64,000 bases of DNA from NCBI GenBank assembly GCA_964030785.1, contig OZ034970.1:41906377-41970376 (forward strand), written 5' to 3'. This DNA comes from Siderastrea siderea (taxonomy: Eukaryota > Cnidaria > Anthozoa > Scleractinia > Rhizangiidae). The translations under genes were made by a program, and so were the position numbers. Positions within the stretch are counted from its first letter, which is position 1. Each line of letters starts with the position of its first letter. The notes beneath the pieces are model-generated. The model was not told where the DNA came from. It worked only from the letters and a program-made list of their open reading frames with translations, and searched no databases. Positions 51,063 through 62,060 of the stretch are shown here, piece by piece.

Positions 51063-51263
51063 TTACAGGTAAACAAAATAACGGCAAACAATTTCAACAT
51101 TTGTGTCCTTCTTGTCTTCCGGCTTCTGAACGCTTTTTTCCTTAAGGTATTCGTGGAACAGTTCCTTCGCAATTTTTGTCAGCCTTCTTTTGTTTTCCGA
51201 GTCTTTCTGTTTCTGCAATTTTTCAATTTCTTGCTCGGTTGAAGAAGCGAATCGAGGAGCCAT
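51063..51263 (-). pseudogene. N-terminal fragment of a KIAA1958/DUF3504-like (Crypton-derived) protein
   Basis: It reads MAPRFASSTEQEIEKL...KDSENKRRLTKIAKELFHEYLKEK, which resembles the N-terminal DNA-binding-like helix of Crypton-derived DUF3504 proteins. It ends after 66 codons, next to the foldback MITE. No recombinase domain follows on this strand. It may be a 5' exon or a truncated copy. Confidence 0.45.
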
Positions 51264-51820
51264 GAATTTACTTCGCTTTCAGATGCCTCCCACATTGCTC
51301 TTGGAAATCATGCATTGCTAATAGGTTGCATTGTAGGTTGCGCTGATTCCCAGGTTTAACTGTAGGCTCTTAGCCAATGAAAAGACAGATAGTGGCTACA
51401 ATGTATAATAATAAAGAGAATTAACAGCACGCCAACCGCTGAGGACCGCTTCGTGCTTGGGCCATAAATTTAGCGGAAAAAACGAGGATCCGTAACTTAC
51501 AGTACAGACCGAGAATTCGAGGCTAATAAGATGTTTATTATACGTCTTTAATCGGAGGAAAAGGAAAACATTTCAGGTCAAAAAGTTGAACCGGTTCACT
51601 GATTTGACGGACGTGTGTCAAAGGAATAAAACGCGCGAATTTCATTGGCTTTTGAAAATCGTTGCTCGTCTTCAGCGTGAACTGCGACCGATGAATTTTT
51701 TCACCCGTAACATACTCACCAAGCAAGATTAAGATGTTAAAAGACTTCTTCGTTACTGAGAGGACAGCAAAAAGAACGAAATCTCGTCGAGACAAAATTT
51801 TACTGAGAACACTGAAGTCA
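51264..51820. other. No recognisable gene
   Basis: No motif seen. Part of it may be the 5' flank of the fragment at 51063-51263. Confidence 0.35.
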
Positions 51821-51825
51821 ACCTC

Positions 51826-52138
51826 GTCCCCAGGGCCTTCTCCTCGTTCAAAATGGCGGTCGGAGAAACCCCTGGCCAAGGCTGCTGAAATACTCCAAGA
51901 ATCGTGGAGTATTTTGTCACGTGACACATGATGAAATGGCTTTTTCGGAGGTTGTTTCCAGCGTATGGCCGCCCTGTTTGTTTTCTGCAATCGGAAACCG
52001 TTGTTCAAACGAAACGAAGTCATTTCATCGTGTTTACGTGACGAAATTCTAACGAATTTTTGGAGCCACTTTAGCAGCCTTGCCAGGGGTTTCTCCGACC
52101 GCCATTTTGAACGAGGAGAAGGCCCTGGGGACGAGATT
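51826..52138. mobile_element. Foldback MITE, ~310 bp, ends CTCGTCCCCAGGGCC
   Basis: The terminal inverted repeats of about 75 bp contain CCTTCTCCTCGTTC, AATGGCGGTCGGAGAAACCCC and AGGCTGCT, with exact or near-exact complements at the right. The open frames over it are by-products. Confidence 0.85.
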
Positions 52139-53869
52139 GCACTGAAATAGTGTTTTGTCGACGTGGAAGATGTGGCGGCATTCAGTCACAAGTCAGAACA
52201 ATGAAGGAACTCTTACGGTAAATGACAAAAGAAATTTCTACAAAACCTAATTTAATCTGCCTTCAAAGATAAACAATTTTGCGACTTGCTTTGAAGCTCA
52301 ATTCAGCTGTGAATTTTTTCAATGAAGAGAATAGTTACTAATGAAAAACTAATGAGGCAATTGCTAGAAACTCTTTTATTGCTCTTTTATTGCTAGTTTT
52401 CACAATATTTGACTCTTTTTAACTCCTTTTTTAGCATGTTTTGACTTTCCCGTTGCAAAACAGGCTCCCAAGATGGAATTTTTAAAAAATGCTTTAAGCC
52501 TCGCAGAACGCTTCGCAGTTGCTGACAATCAATTGTTTTTCTTTAAGTCAGAGAAAGCTTCCAGTGAGTTTCGGTTAACGAAAACGTTTTTAGTCCTGCT
52601 TCTTACTTGTTTTCAATCCTGTCTAAGGCATTAACCTGCTATTTTTCTGTGAATAAGACTACAGCGGAAAAGAGATTCAAGGCCACCAAATTTTAAGATC
52701 AAGATGCTGCATCACTGACATGAAAAAATTTACGGCCTTCCTTCACGATTGCATCACATTTTCAAAGCCCCTCCCGAATCAGCATCACTGAAATCTCAAC
52801 CTCCTCTCTCCGTCAACAGCATATACGATCACAAACCACCAAAAGAATTCTATAACAGATTATCCCCATGCACGTTTGCAGCTCCAGATGGTCTTAACAG
52901 GGTTAACCGTCAACCGTCAAACGGTATAAGATGTAAGCATCTACCTTCCACTTAGCAGCTCCTCTATAACTCCCCAAAAAATGTTTAAAAGTAATTAACT
53001 AGTGAGCAGATCACTATAGGTGAAATTGAAGTTAGTGTGTAAGCAAAACTTTGCTTCTTATAAACATAAAGACCTGCGAAGACGAAACAAACCCTAAAAC
53101 ACAGGAGTACACACTGAAGGAATTTTCTTCTCATAACCGTCGACCGTCAAAAAGCTATATTTTTGACCGTCAACCGTTAAAGCTACTCCCCCAATTGACA
53201 CCCTCTTCCAAAACAAAACTCTTACCTGAGTTTACCAATTAATCAAGCCTCAATTGTATTTATATTTTCTGAATCAAGTTCAGCGAGGCAGATACACGAC
53301 TTGGTTTCAAACGTGGTGCCAAAGTTGAACTCAGTGCAATCTATTCAGTTTGGCATGGCAGTAGCACGACGTCCGAGACGAGCCGAACTGCTCTTTAAAA
53401 TTAGACATTTCAACCACGGCTTTGCTATGATATGTCATGTTTTGTCCAATCTTCTGCTGGTTGCTTATTACCTATACCCAAAACAGCCTATACAAAGGTT
53501 GAATTAGCTTCCCTGTCTATAAACAGGCGGCTTTAAGATACTGAGTTGTTTTTTTTTGAGGTTTACTTGGCAATTTTAACAAATGTGTTTATTCTTTAAA
53601 CTGGAAAAAAACTAATGACTTCCCGATAAGTTTTGAGGACTAAATTTTTTAAAGAAATAATAAAGATATTGTTGGCGTTCTTTAATGCAGTATGAAAAGA
53701 TGACTGTTGGTTTAGTGAGGGCCGATTCGCACAAGGGTGAACATATTCACCTCATTGTCTACCAAAATTATGAGAAAATTTAACTTTACCAAATTTTAGT
53801 TCTGGCAAACATATCCCCTCTTAGAAACAAACTAACATTAAGAAACCACATATCAATCGAAATCAAATG
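52139..53869. other. No recognisable gene
   Basis: About 1.7 kb with only short open frames. CCGTCAACCGTCAAACGG-like tracts occur near 52905-52925 and 53140-53180. Confidence 0.35.
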
Positions 53870-54407
53870 GAGCACCTCAGTTTTTAACCAATGAAAGCGA
53901 TACGAAATTAACTTGATTGATGTTACTAATGTGTTTTTAACTTTGACAAAAATTCATCGATGTACAGCTGCAGTGGAGGACGACGGGGTCTTTTGAGACA
54001 CTAAGCTTTGAGAAGATTTGCTGCCACCTTAAAACGACGTCCGCACTTGTGAAATGCAATTTTCGTACAAAAACTGGTAAAATAAATAAACAAATAGATT
54101 AAAAAAAAAAAGAAAAAGAAAAAAAAAACCGCAAGTGCCCACGAGATCTAAAGTATCGGCAGCGGAGATGAGTAACATCGCCATTCAACCTGTCAGTCAC
54201 TAAAAGGTCATTTATTTTTCACAAATAATACAAGGTGAATGTTTATCGATCAGACTGACGTTTGATGGGCTACTTTTGGCTTAAGCTCGGTTTTTGGGTT
54301 TATAAATTAAGGATTCGTGCATCAGTCAGCATATACTAAATGCACAGCCTGATAAAAAATCGTCACGGAGCTTCGTCGACCTTTATCTGAAAAGACTCTA
54401 ATCAGCC
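53870..54407 (+). promoter_or_regulatory. Promoter region of gene copy 2
   Basis: Paralogous to 55420-55876. It contains the conserved TGACGTTTGATGGGCT...TTGGCTT block (54255-54281) also present before the signal exons at 7.2 and 10.9 kb, and a TTTATAAATTAAGG TATA-like tract near 54298. The distance from the TATA-like tract to the ATG (about 110 bp) suits a short 5' UTR. Confidence 0.6.
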
Positions 54408-54483
54408 ATGCTTTCTCTTTCTACCTCATTCTTGTTCTTCTTCGTGTTGTTTTACGTGACACCTGAATCCACCAATGCCTTAG
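54408..54483 (+). CDS. Copy 2 exon 1: signal peptide
   Basis: A 76-nt exon ending in phase 1 before GTAAGT. It encodes MLSLSTSFLFFFVLFYVTP and ends near TNA-L, a good signal-peptidase site. Confidence 0.85.
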
Positions 54484-57400
54484 GTAAGTTGCTCTTCAAT
54501 AAATTGTTTAACTAATATTCCTTGTTGCTACTTTTAAAACGTCTTTTTTTGTTTTGCAAAGAGGCATCAGTCTCACCTAAACACAGAGCATGACAAATCT
54601 TGTTAGTAATTCTGTCGAGCCTCACTGGAAAACAGAAACGGAAGCAAATTCTACAAATGTTGAGAATATAAAGTAACACCAACAATATGAGAAAAAGAAG
54701 TCCCACTATAAATGTTGAGTTTATCAGGTTAAATTGTAAAAAAAAAATATACAAAGGATAAAAGTTCGGGTTTAATTGAAAGTTTAAAGCTAAGGTGCGA
54801 GGGGTTGTACTCTAACAATAACGAGACATTGGTCAGGGACAACATAAAAAATTCCATATTTAAAATTCCATATTTTTTAAAAATAAAAACTGCAGGAAAT
54901 TTGTATGGTCCCAAAGGCAAAGCCATATTGATTAATTGTTAGTAAAAATCTGTGCAGTTATATCAGCTTTAACAGGTTCCTTAGTTTTACCCAGGTTCCA
55001 GGGATTTGTGTGTCAACCCACGTTTAATTAATTGAAGTATTTTATTCAAACCATGCAAAGAACAGTCAAATAGTAAATGCTTAAAGACATGTATTCAATG
55101 TTTTGAATTTTTTTCGGATACTATAAAGAGATGTCACTGTATTGAAATCTATAAAAGTGTGCAGTATGGAGTCTGGATTGGAGCATAACTTACGGCGATC
55201 ATGAGATGTGACATTGAATTTTTTTAATTCTCGTGTGAATGTTAAGATGAATGTTAATTTAGTAAGAGTCTATTTGTTGTAGGCTCACTAATTTATTTGT
55301 CTCTGACAAAAGCTATAAGAAAATTCGACTTGAGTTAACAACTTTTAATTTTTTTAATAATAATAAAATAAAATAAAAAATAATAAGAATAAAACTACAA
55401 AAGTCAATATATCAAATGAAATGGAACACATCAGTTTAAAACCAACAAAAACCGATATAAAATTATTATGTTTAATGTTATATGGCTCCGTTTTGACATC
55501 TGACAAAAATTCGTCGAGTTTCGAGCCAGAAAGACAGCGCTTTTAAAGACCGGAAGGCTTTGACAAAGTTTGGTAGATCTTTCGACCAAAGAATTGGCAA
55601 AGTAAATAAAATTTGACAGATGCCAACGGGACCTAAAGCATCGCCAATCGAGCCGAGCAGTATCGCCATTCAACCAGCTAACCACAGAAAAGGCAATTAA
55701 TTTTTTTCTACATAATGAATGTTTATGTGACGTTTGATGAGCTGCTATTGGCTTCAACTATCATTGTAGGTTTTTAAGTTAAAGGTTCGTTGCATAAGAC
55801 AGCTTATAATAAATTCACAAGATAAAATATCCTTAAGCCTTTTCTTAACTCTAAAAAATAGATAATCTAAGGGGCCATGTTTTCTACTTTCACCTCCGGG
55901 TCGTTCTTTCTCGTGACTCAATCACGAAACTCGAATGAAGACCCGGAATTGCTGATGCCGAAGCTGATGATGACAGTGACGACGACAACGACGATGAAGA
56001 TGACGGGCGATGTTCAGCAGCTTAGGAAGGTTATCAATAAATAGCTAGGTGTTTAGTTATACTGTTCGAATGTTTCCCAATATAATTTTACCGGTCGTAT
56101 TCCCAAGCGCGGTAATGTAGTCGCTCCTGAGCTAACCTTGATATTTTTTGTCGGGTTTTATATTGACACAGAATTCAACACTTTATATCACCCGGATCTT
56201 CATCAAGACGTTTTTACTAAAGACAAATACTATTACCTAAATGTACCAAGAGTCGGAACGCACACAGTGTACGACACCTTTGATTGCACCTTTAAATGCC
56301 TCAGCAATCCTTCCTGCCTGTCTTTGAACCTGGCCGCCTCCAAAGGAGCTGATGGAAAGCTTTGGTGTGAGTTACTATCTTCTGTAAAGTACGACAACCA
56401 CGAGGAGTACAAAAGAAACGAGACTTCACACCACTTTTCCATCAAGGTGGGGCTATTAAGTTTGTTGAAGTTTATTATACTACGATGAACGCAATCTTTC
56501 GTTCTTTCAATGTGCATGAAAACTATGCTTTTCATTTTACAACAAACGTACGCGAAATACAGACACTGTTTCATAACTTACAGGTAAATTGTTAATTGTT
56601 TTCTTATTTTAGACGCCATGTCTGTCTTCGCCGTGTCAAAATGGGGGAACATGTGTGCCCAGCTACAAATACCACACGTTCAAATGCAGCTGCAAAGAAG
56701 GTTGCGTTGGTGAATATTGCGAAATAGGTAATTGCTGCAAGTCCGCTTCCTTGACGGGAGTCGAACCCATGTCTTTTCGCACGCCGTTCGAATGCTAAGT
56801 TACAAGCACTGAGCTACGTACAGGTAAAAGGTTAAGTTGCACACGAGCCAAGGAGGCCCACTCGGCCCGACCTTAATCCGGCTTCTGTAGCATGAAGCAA
56901 CCGCGAGAACGACTACTCCATCCCCTCTGGATGGGATGCTAGTCCATCGCAGGGTTACCCCCAGCAGTATGTCACCGGTACCCATTTTATACACCTGGGT
57001 GGAGAGAGACAATGTGGAGTGAAGTTTCTTGTCTAAGGAAACAACACGATGGCAGGGACTCGGCCTTGAACCACCGACCGTCAGCTCTGAAGTCCAACGC
57101 GCTAACTGCTACGTCACCATGCCCCCAAGATACGTACAGTGGGATTAATTAATTGATTAACATAGTTCGCTGCACACCGCACGCCGTTTATTGGCAGCGT
57201 TAATTTCAAAAGCGTCCTGAGTCGATAAAGAGAAAGATATCTGCGGCAGGTGTCCGGGGGTGATGGTTTCGACTCCCAGCAGAATTTTAAAGGACTAAGC
57301 TCAGCTTTGTTTCATGAAGAGCTGAAATATGGCAGAGTTAATTTATAACGGCTCCGTCTGAGATAATAATAAATAACTAGTAGTTCTTATGGAGAGGCAA

Positions 57401-60400
57401 ATGCTGCCATTCACGTATTCGTATATTCAAACTTCTGCTTTTTGCTCATTACCGATAACTTGATGAAGATGTTGCTTGTTTCCGACAAGTGAGTGTAGGT
57501 GAGATAGATTTCCAAATAGTCCAATTTAACATTAGTGTGCTTAGTAGCCTGGCCTTTGAGTGGAAGCGAGGCTGGAGTTGACCTTGTTGTGATACAAATA
57601 ATTCTGCTTTTCATATGTAAATACAAACTAGTTAGCATGAGAACCACATGATTTACCTGTGAAAAGCAGGAGGGTCTTTATCAAAACAAGGTCATCTCCA
57701 GCCTCACTTCCGCTCAAAGGCCAGGTCACTAAGCACACAGCTGTAAAATGGACTATTGTTCCAAACTGCTCCTCGATTGATTTTTTTTCTTTGAAATAAA
57801 GCGACAACATAACATACCGGAGCTCACAAATGCACACTACCGTCCCTTGATGAATGCTTCCTCGAGTTGCGTTTGACACTATTCAATAAACACTGAAAGC
57901 AAGGTTGTTTACCATTTACAACAACTTTCCGGAAATTCCGGTTGGAAAGTAAATGGTACACGACTTTTCGGGTCGTTCCAGTGGAAAATTTCCGGGAGCA
58001 ACGGAACGTCTGAAAAGGTAGTCCTGTTTTTCCAGACGGAATGTTCCAAACGGAAATTCGTTTACCATTTGTTCAAACTTAATCTTTGATACCAGTTTTA
58101 GGCTTTCGTGGCCATTTTCTGTCCCAACGACAACTAATTAGGGAGCTTAACGGGAAGGCAAACGTCACTTTTAAAATGACTTCACAATCTTTGAAACTTC
58201 TAGGCGATTATTCCGACTCGTTTAACCTGTCTAGTGCAGTCGAATTATCCAGGAGCTGAATTTGTAAGGACGGTGTTTCAGTTCAGGAAGAACTTATTTA
58301 GAAAATTAATTAGAAAATAGCTGTTTCCCCAATTAGCGCCCTGTCTTTGCAGGGTGCTAGATCACTAGACACGTGAATAAAGTTATTACTATTATATAAT
58401 TATTATAAAAACGAAAATTCACCGTCGTGTGTTTGTGTTCTACGCAAAACGTTGAATTTGGTCATTTCACGTTGTAGTTGTGCACAGAACGGCAAAGAAA
58501 TATACCAAAAATAACGCACGTGCAGAGTCATTGTTTTGTTAATCAAAGCTTTTGTTTTGCGACCTTCTCGTTAGCCGTCGCCGTCGTGCAAGTTTTTGGT
58601 AAATGGTAGGGATTTCTGCAAATGGTAAGCGCTGACGTGATCTCGAACATACGACACATCAAACAGCAAATGAAAACGCATCTCTAATTGACTGTTATAG
58701 CAGTATCCATTTACCAGAGTTGCTGAATGGCTGCACGTGGAGCCGTCCGAAACAAATTTCTCACGTCGGTCTGGAATAGGGTGCTGCCTCCGTTAATGCT
58801 CTGGCAGCAATAAAAAGGTAGAGTGTTATGTTCATTAAAGTAACTATGGCATAATAATGGCTTTTAACTGATCAAGTTAATTTTATTACTTTTCAGCTCC
58901 AAAATCATGCAAGGTCCTGTATGACTTAAACCAGTAAGTAAACCTTAACACTACACTTTCTTTCCAAGAGTCGAGTGTTTAAGATTGTCAGAATCATGAA
59001 AGGATTTTGCCGTCCCCCGGGCCCCCGGAGTCCGTCAGTCATGTTTGAGTGGTCAGTCATGTTTAACCCAGAACCTTTGTTATGTTATTCGTCATCGACG
59101 CTTCGTTCTTAATTTTCCAATATTAAACAGGTCGAACGTGAGTCAAGTGGTTACCCTCATCTTGGACTCCAAACCAACTTCCGTTTTGTGTCATATGGGA
59201 GATTTTGGATGTGGAGATGGGGGGTGGACGCCAGTCATGAAGATTGACGGCAACAAGGTATAAAATCTATTGCGTCTTTGTTTTTTGAATCGTAGACTTC
59301 TCAAGTTTTGGCGAGTTGACCCCTTTCCCCCACCCTACTTAAGTTACCAGAGAACTGAAGAGGAATGTTTTGACCCTTTTTCTGATGGGTAAATAACAGG
59401 CAAAAATAATGGACAATTTGCAGTCTTGGATGAAGTAAAAGGTGAGCAATTCCTTAAAAGGACACTGTCATGGGGATTTTTATGTTTTGGGGTAAAAGTG
59501 CTCTGAAATTTAAATTAAATGTCTTTTCGCGTACACAGAATACTCCTTGAACGTCAAGAGAAGGAAATCAATTGACCTTCTCAAAGGAAGAACAAACTAT
59601 AGTCAGTTACTGGCGATTTTTCCACAAAACAAAGGAAAAACTTGAAAAACTAGCTCGATGTTTTCAAGTTGCAACCATTTGCACCCTAGTGATCGGCAGC
59701 CAAACAAACTTAATTATAAAAACGATAAAATAATAAAATTTTGTTGGCTGCGTGGCACTTAACAGAACAGACAAGAGTTATTTCAATAAAAGAAATAAAA
59801 AGTGCCAAAAAAGATTTATAATCCTTGACAGTTCGGGCTTAGCGCTTCTTCAGTAGGAGCCAAGTTGAAGTTAACGTCCGTTGGGGAGTGCAGCACGATG
59901 CCATGTTTTGAAAGAGTTCGAAGATGCACAAGTGACGACCCAAATAAAACGGAAGTGGGAGTTGAGGCCGCGCGGCTGTCTGGTGCCCAGTTAAAAATGA
60001 GGCGCTTTGTTGCCTGTTTCCTTCACAGAGCATGATGCCCTGACAAAAAGGCGACGAAAGCGACAGGAGATGCGCTTCATTTTTGGACACAAAAATAATT
60101 ATACCTTTGGTCATACTAAGGATGATGGCCTGACCGCTTTTGATCCACAAAAAATAAAATTTATACCCTCGTTTCTTAGGGGGAGAACTAACAGCTATTT
60201 TGTATTTTCATTCTTTAAAGACAACCTTCCATTACCATTCCAGTCTTTGGAGCAACAAAGAAACCTTCAACCTTGCAGGAGGAGAGACTGGGTTCGACAC
60301 GCAAGAGACCAAGTTACCGACCTACTGGAACACACCCCTCACCAAAATCTGCCTCGGTATGAAGATCGATCAGCAGTTTAATTTTGTTGTGATAAATACG

Positions 60401-60739
60401 CACGCTGATTCCCTGCACTCACTGATTGCTGACGAGCAATACCGAAACACCTCACTGGGTCTTAACGCTTGGAAAACATTGATTGGTTCCCAAGCTTCCC
60501 TGCAGACCGGCTGTAACAAGGAAGGGTTCAACGCTGTGTGTGGGGGAAGAGATCATTCCAAAGCCAGAATTGGTGTCCTTGCTAACAACGAAGCCCTTTG
60601 CTCAAACTGTGACTCTAGAATCGGGTTTGGTACGGGTGGGAAACATGATGACTTCAACACGTGTGGAAACGAAGCTACGCTTGGAGGAGACAATGGAGAC
60701 CAGCACATCAAGGCGGTGGGATTTATCTTGGTTAATTAA
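54408..60739 (+). CDS. Gene copy 2: secreted PAN/apple-EGF-fibrinogen-like protein, six exons
   Basis: Exons 54408-54483, 56172-56446, 56613-56727, 58897-58933, 59131-59257 and 60221-60739 join in frame with canonical GT/AG borders to 1149 nt, or 382 residues. The order is signal peptide, PAN/apple-like domain, six-Cys EGF domain, SCKVLYDL linker, then fibrinogen-like domain. The predicted protein is extracellular. The domain order is that of coral skeletal organic matrix protein 5-like proteins, which suggests a matrix or adhesion role; this is family resemblance, not proof. All exon lengths equal those of copy 1, so the two arose by tandem duplication. Confidence 0.85.
54484..55419. other. 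Intron 1 of copy 2, first part
   Basis: AT-rich. No feature recognised. Confidence 0.4.
55420..55952 (+). pseudogene. Duplicated promoter and decayed first exon inside intron 1 of copy 2
   Basis: This is colinear with 53870-54483. It shares AATGGA.CACATCAGTTT, GACAAAAATTC.TCGA, TGACGTTTGATGAGCT, TATTGGCTT and a GGCCATGTTTTCTAC start at 55877. The leader frame loses its hydrophobic core early and has no donor at the 76-nt position, so the exon looks dead although the promoter block remains. Confidence 0.6.
56172..56446 (+). CDS. Copy 2 exon 2: PAN/apple-like domain
   Basis: 275 nt, acceptor TTGACACAG, donor GTGGGG. It encodes [21 protein letters not shown]. Confidence 0.85.
56613..56727 (+). 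CDS. Copy 2 exon 3: EGF-like domain
   Basis: 115 nt, acceptor TTATTTTAG, donor GTAATT. Six cysteines including CQNGGTC. Confidence 0.85.
56745..56825 (-). repeat. tRNA-derived SINE fragment at the same intron site as in copy 1
   Basis: GGGAGTCGAACCCATG and CACTGAGCTAC match 18594-18656, in the same position after the EGF exon. Confidence 0.65.
56857..57126 (-). repeat. tRNA-derived SINE, family S1
   Basis: Full-length-looking copy on the minus strand. The 5' end has tRNA-like text (GGGGCATGGTGACGTAGCAG, GGTGGTTCAAGGC) and the body matches 38715-38980. Confidence 0.8.
57536..57740. mobile_element. Foldback MITE, ~205 bp
   Basis: Terminal inverted repeats of about 55 bp: TGTGCTTAGTAGCCTGGCCT, GAAGCGAGGCTGGAGTTGACC and the complement GGTCATCTCCAGCCTCACTTC, GGCCAGGTCACTAAGCACA. 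Confidence 0.85.
57905..58075. mobile_element. Possible MITE with TTTACCATTT termini
   Basis: GTTTACCATTTACAACAA at the left and TTCGTTTACCATTTGTTC at the right appear as direct-like ends around repeated GGAAATTCCG/CGGAAATT words. Structure is less clear than in the other foldbacks. Confidence 0.35.
58076..58896. other. Intron 3 of copy 2, no feature recognised
   Basis: No open frame or repeat partner of note. Confidence 0.4.
58897..58933 (+). CDS. Copy 2 exon 4: micro-exon
   Basis: 37 nt, acceptor ACTTTTCAG, donor GTAAGT. It encodes the SKSCKVLYDL linker. Confidence 0.8.
59131..59257 (+). CDS. Copy 2 exon 5: start of fibrinogen-like domain
   Basis: 127 nt, acceptor TATTAAACAG, donor GTATAA. 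The preceding intron is only 197 bp and shows the ancestral state of the Polinton-filled intron in copy 1. Confidence 0.85.
59456..59720 (+). repeat. Dispersed repeat, copy 2 (partner at 42807-43085)
   Basis: Begins AAAAGGACACTGTCATGGGGATTTT. It inserted in intron 5 of copy 2 after the gene duplication, since the matching intron of copy 1 lacks it. Confidence 0.75.
59745..59990 (-). repeat. Penelope-LTR-like fragment in intron 5
   Basis: The minus strand reads CTACTGAAGAAGCGCTAAGC and CCGAACTGTC, resembling the CTGAAGAAG...GCCCGAA motif of Penelope-type terminal regions. Identification is tentative. Confidence 0.35.
60221..60739 (+). CDS. Copy 2 exon 6: fibrinogen-like C-terminal part
   Basis: 519 nt with stop TAA, colinear with 35630-36148. 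Acceptor TTCTTTAAAG. Main differences lie in the loop around [19 protein letters not shown]. Confidence 0.85.
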   Translation, partial: TTFHYHSSLWSNKETFNLAGGETGFDTQETKLPTYWNTPLTKICLGMKIDQQFNFVVINTHADSLHSLIADEQYRNTSLGLNAWKTLIGSQASLQTGCNKEGFNAVCGGRDHSKARIGVLANNEALCSNCDSRIGFGTGGKHDDFNTCGNEATLGGDNGDQHIKAVGFILVN

Positions 60740-61370
60740 AAAGTAACAGCTGACGAGTCTCAGAGGCCACAGGGAAACCAGCATTTTTTGATCAAGATAT
60801 CCGTATGCTTAGTAGTCACGACCGGAAAACGTGAACAAACGGTCAGTGACCGTGGAACCTGACTATTTTTTACACGGATGATTCGTCTTCCATCTTCTCT
60901 ACAGTTATTTTAAAGCTTAACAGGAAAGCCCAATGGGCATTTTAACTGGCCGTTCTGACCCACCCCACCCCCAGGTTTAACAAATGTTAGCTCGATCCTG
61001 TATTTATACGAACCGGCGTGACGAAAAGTGTGACTGTGTGACACAATATTTCGACTATAGCGTTACTGGATGACGTAATGTTTAAACTCTGATGACTCAG
61101 CTTAGTTTTCTTATCGCTTTTTTTTCTGCTGAAAAACGTAAATTCAACTCAAACGTTGAATGTCGGTATAATTTCGCCCACAACTGAGAATGCTTACAAA
61201 AAGACTACGAAATATGTACTCTTGTGCCTAGACCGTGAATACAGTGAGCATAGAAGTAGAATCAAAATATAACGCTTGATAAACGAGCTCGAACAGATCG
61301 TCAGTTTCTGGGGCAAGTTAAGGCATATCTCATGACGTGATGTGCTGACCCGGAAGTCCCCTTGCCAAAG
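60740..61370. other. 3' flank of copy 2
   Basis: Non-coding. The first bases resemble the copy 1 flank (AAGTAACAGCTGA). Confidence 0.45.
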
Positions 61371-62060
61371 TAAAGAAGGTGACTCGGAATTCGTAACGAT
61401 TTAGTCAAATTGAAAATTATAGAAAAGTTCTTTTCTAAAACCGAACAATAATTACCTTTGAAAATGTAAGAAGGTAATACGAAACAAACTAAACATGTTG
61501 CGAGAATTGACGAAATTAGTGGAGCTCGTTCTTTTCTTTGTGGTATGACAATTTCGCCGTGATAAAGCGGTGAAACATTCATTGAAACAAAGTTGACTCG
61601 GAATTCGTAACGATTTTGCCAAATTGAAAATCGAAACGATCTATATTCTAAAAACGAACAATAGGTTTGGAAACGAAAAATGGTAAAATTGGCGAAACTA
61701 GTGGTGCTTTCTCTTCTTTGCGATATAAAGATTCCGCTGCTTTAAAACGGCGAAATATTCTTTGTGTGAGGGTCACGATGTGACGAGTCCAACTTCATCA
61801 CGAGGTGAAATATTTGTTCATATTTTGTTTTAGGCACGGTTGGATGTATTAGCAAGTATTGAGTCGAACTTATTTGTGCATGTGTTGTACGTAGGATACG
61901 CTACCTAAACCGCCAGCAGTTTATCTGTGTCATATTAGTGACGAGCGTAGAATTCTAGTAGTAATACCTCTTTTGCGCATGCGTTGTATGTAAGACATGA
62001 ACCGCTACCCCAAACCGCTGTCACAAGGTTAACAGCAGTTTGTCTGTGTTTAATAAGTAC
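61371..62060. repeat. Diverged tandem repeats
   Basis: GACTCGGAATTCGTAACGATTT begins units near 61381 and 61593 (about 212 bp apart) that share AAATTGAAAAT and CGAACAATA. A second pair, GTTGTACGTAGGATACGCTA and GTTGTATGTAAGACATGAACC, occurs near 61884 and 61985, each followed by AACCGC and CAGCAGTTT.TCTGTGT. Confidence 0.65.

Noticed and set aside
60007..60381. 124-aa ORF before the last exon of copy 2
   Set aside because: It crosses the intron-exon border in another frame and has no motif.
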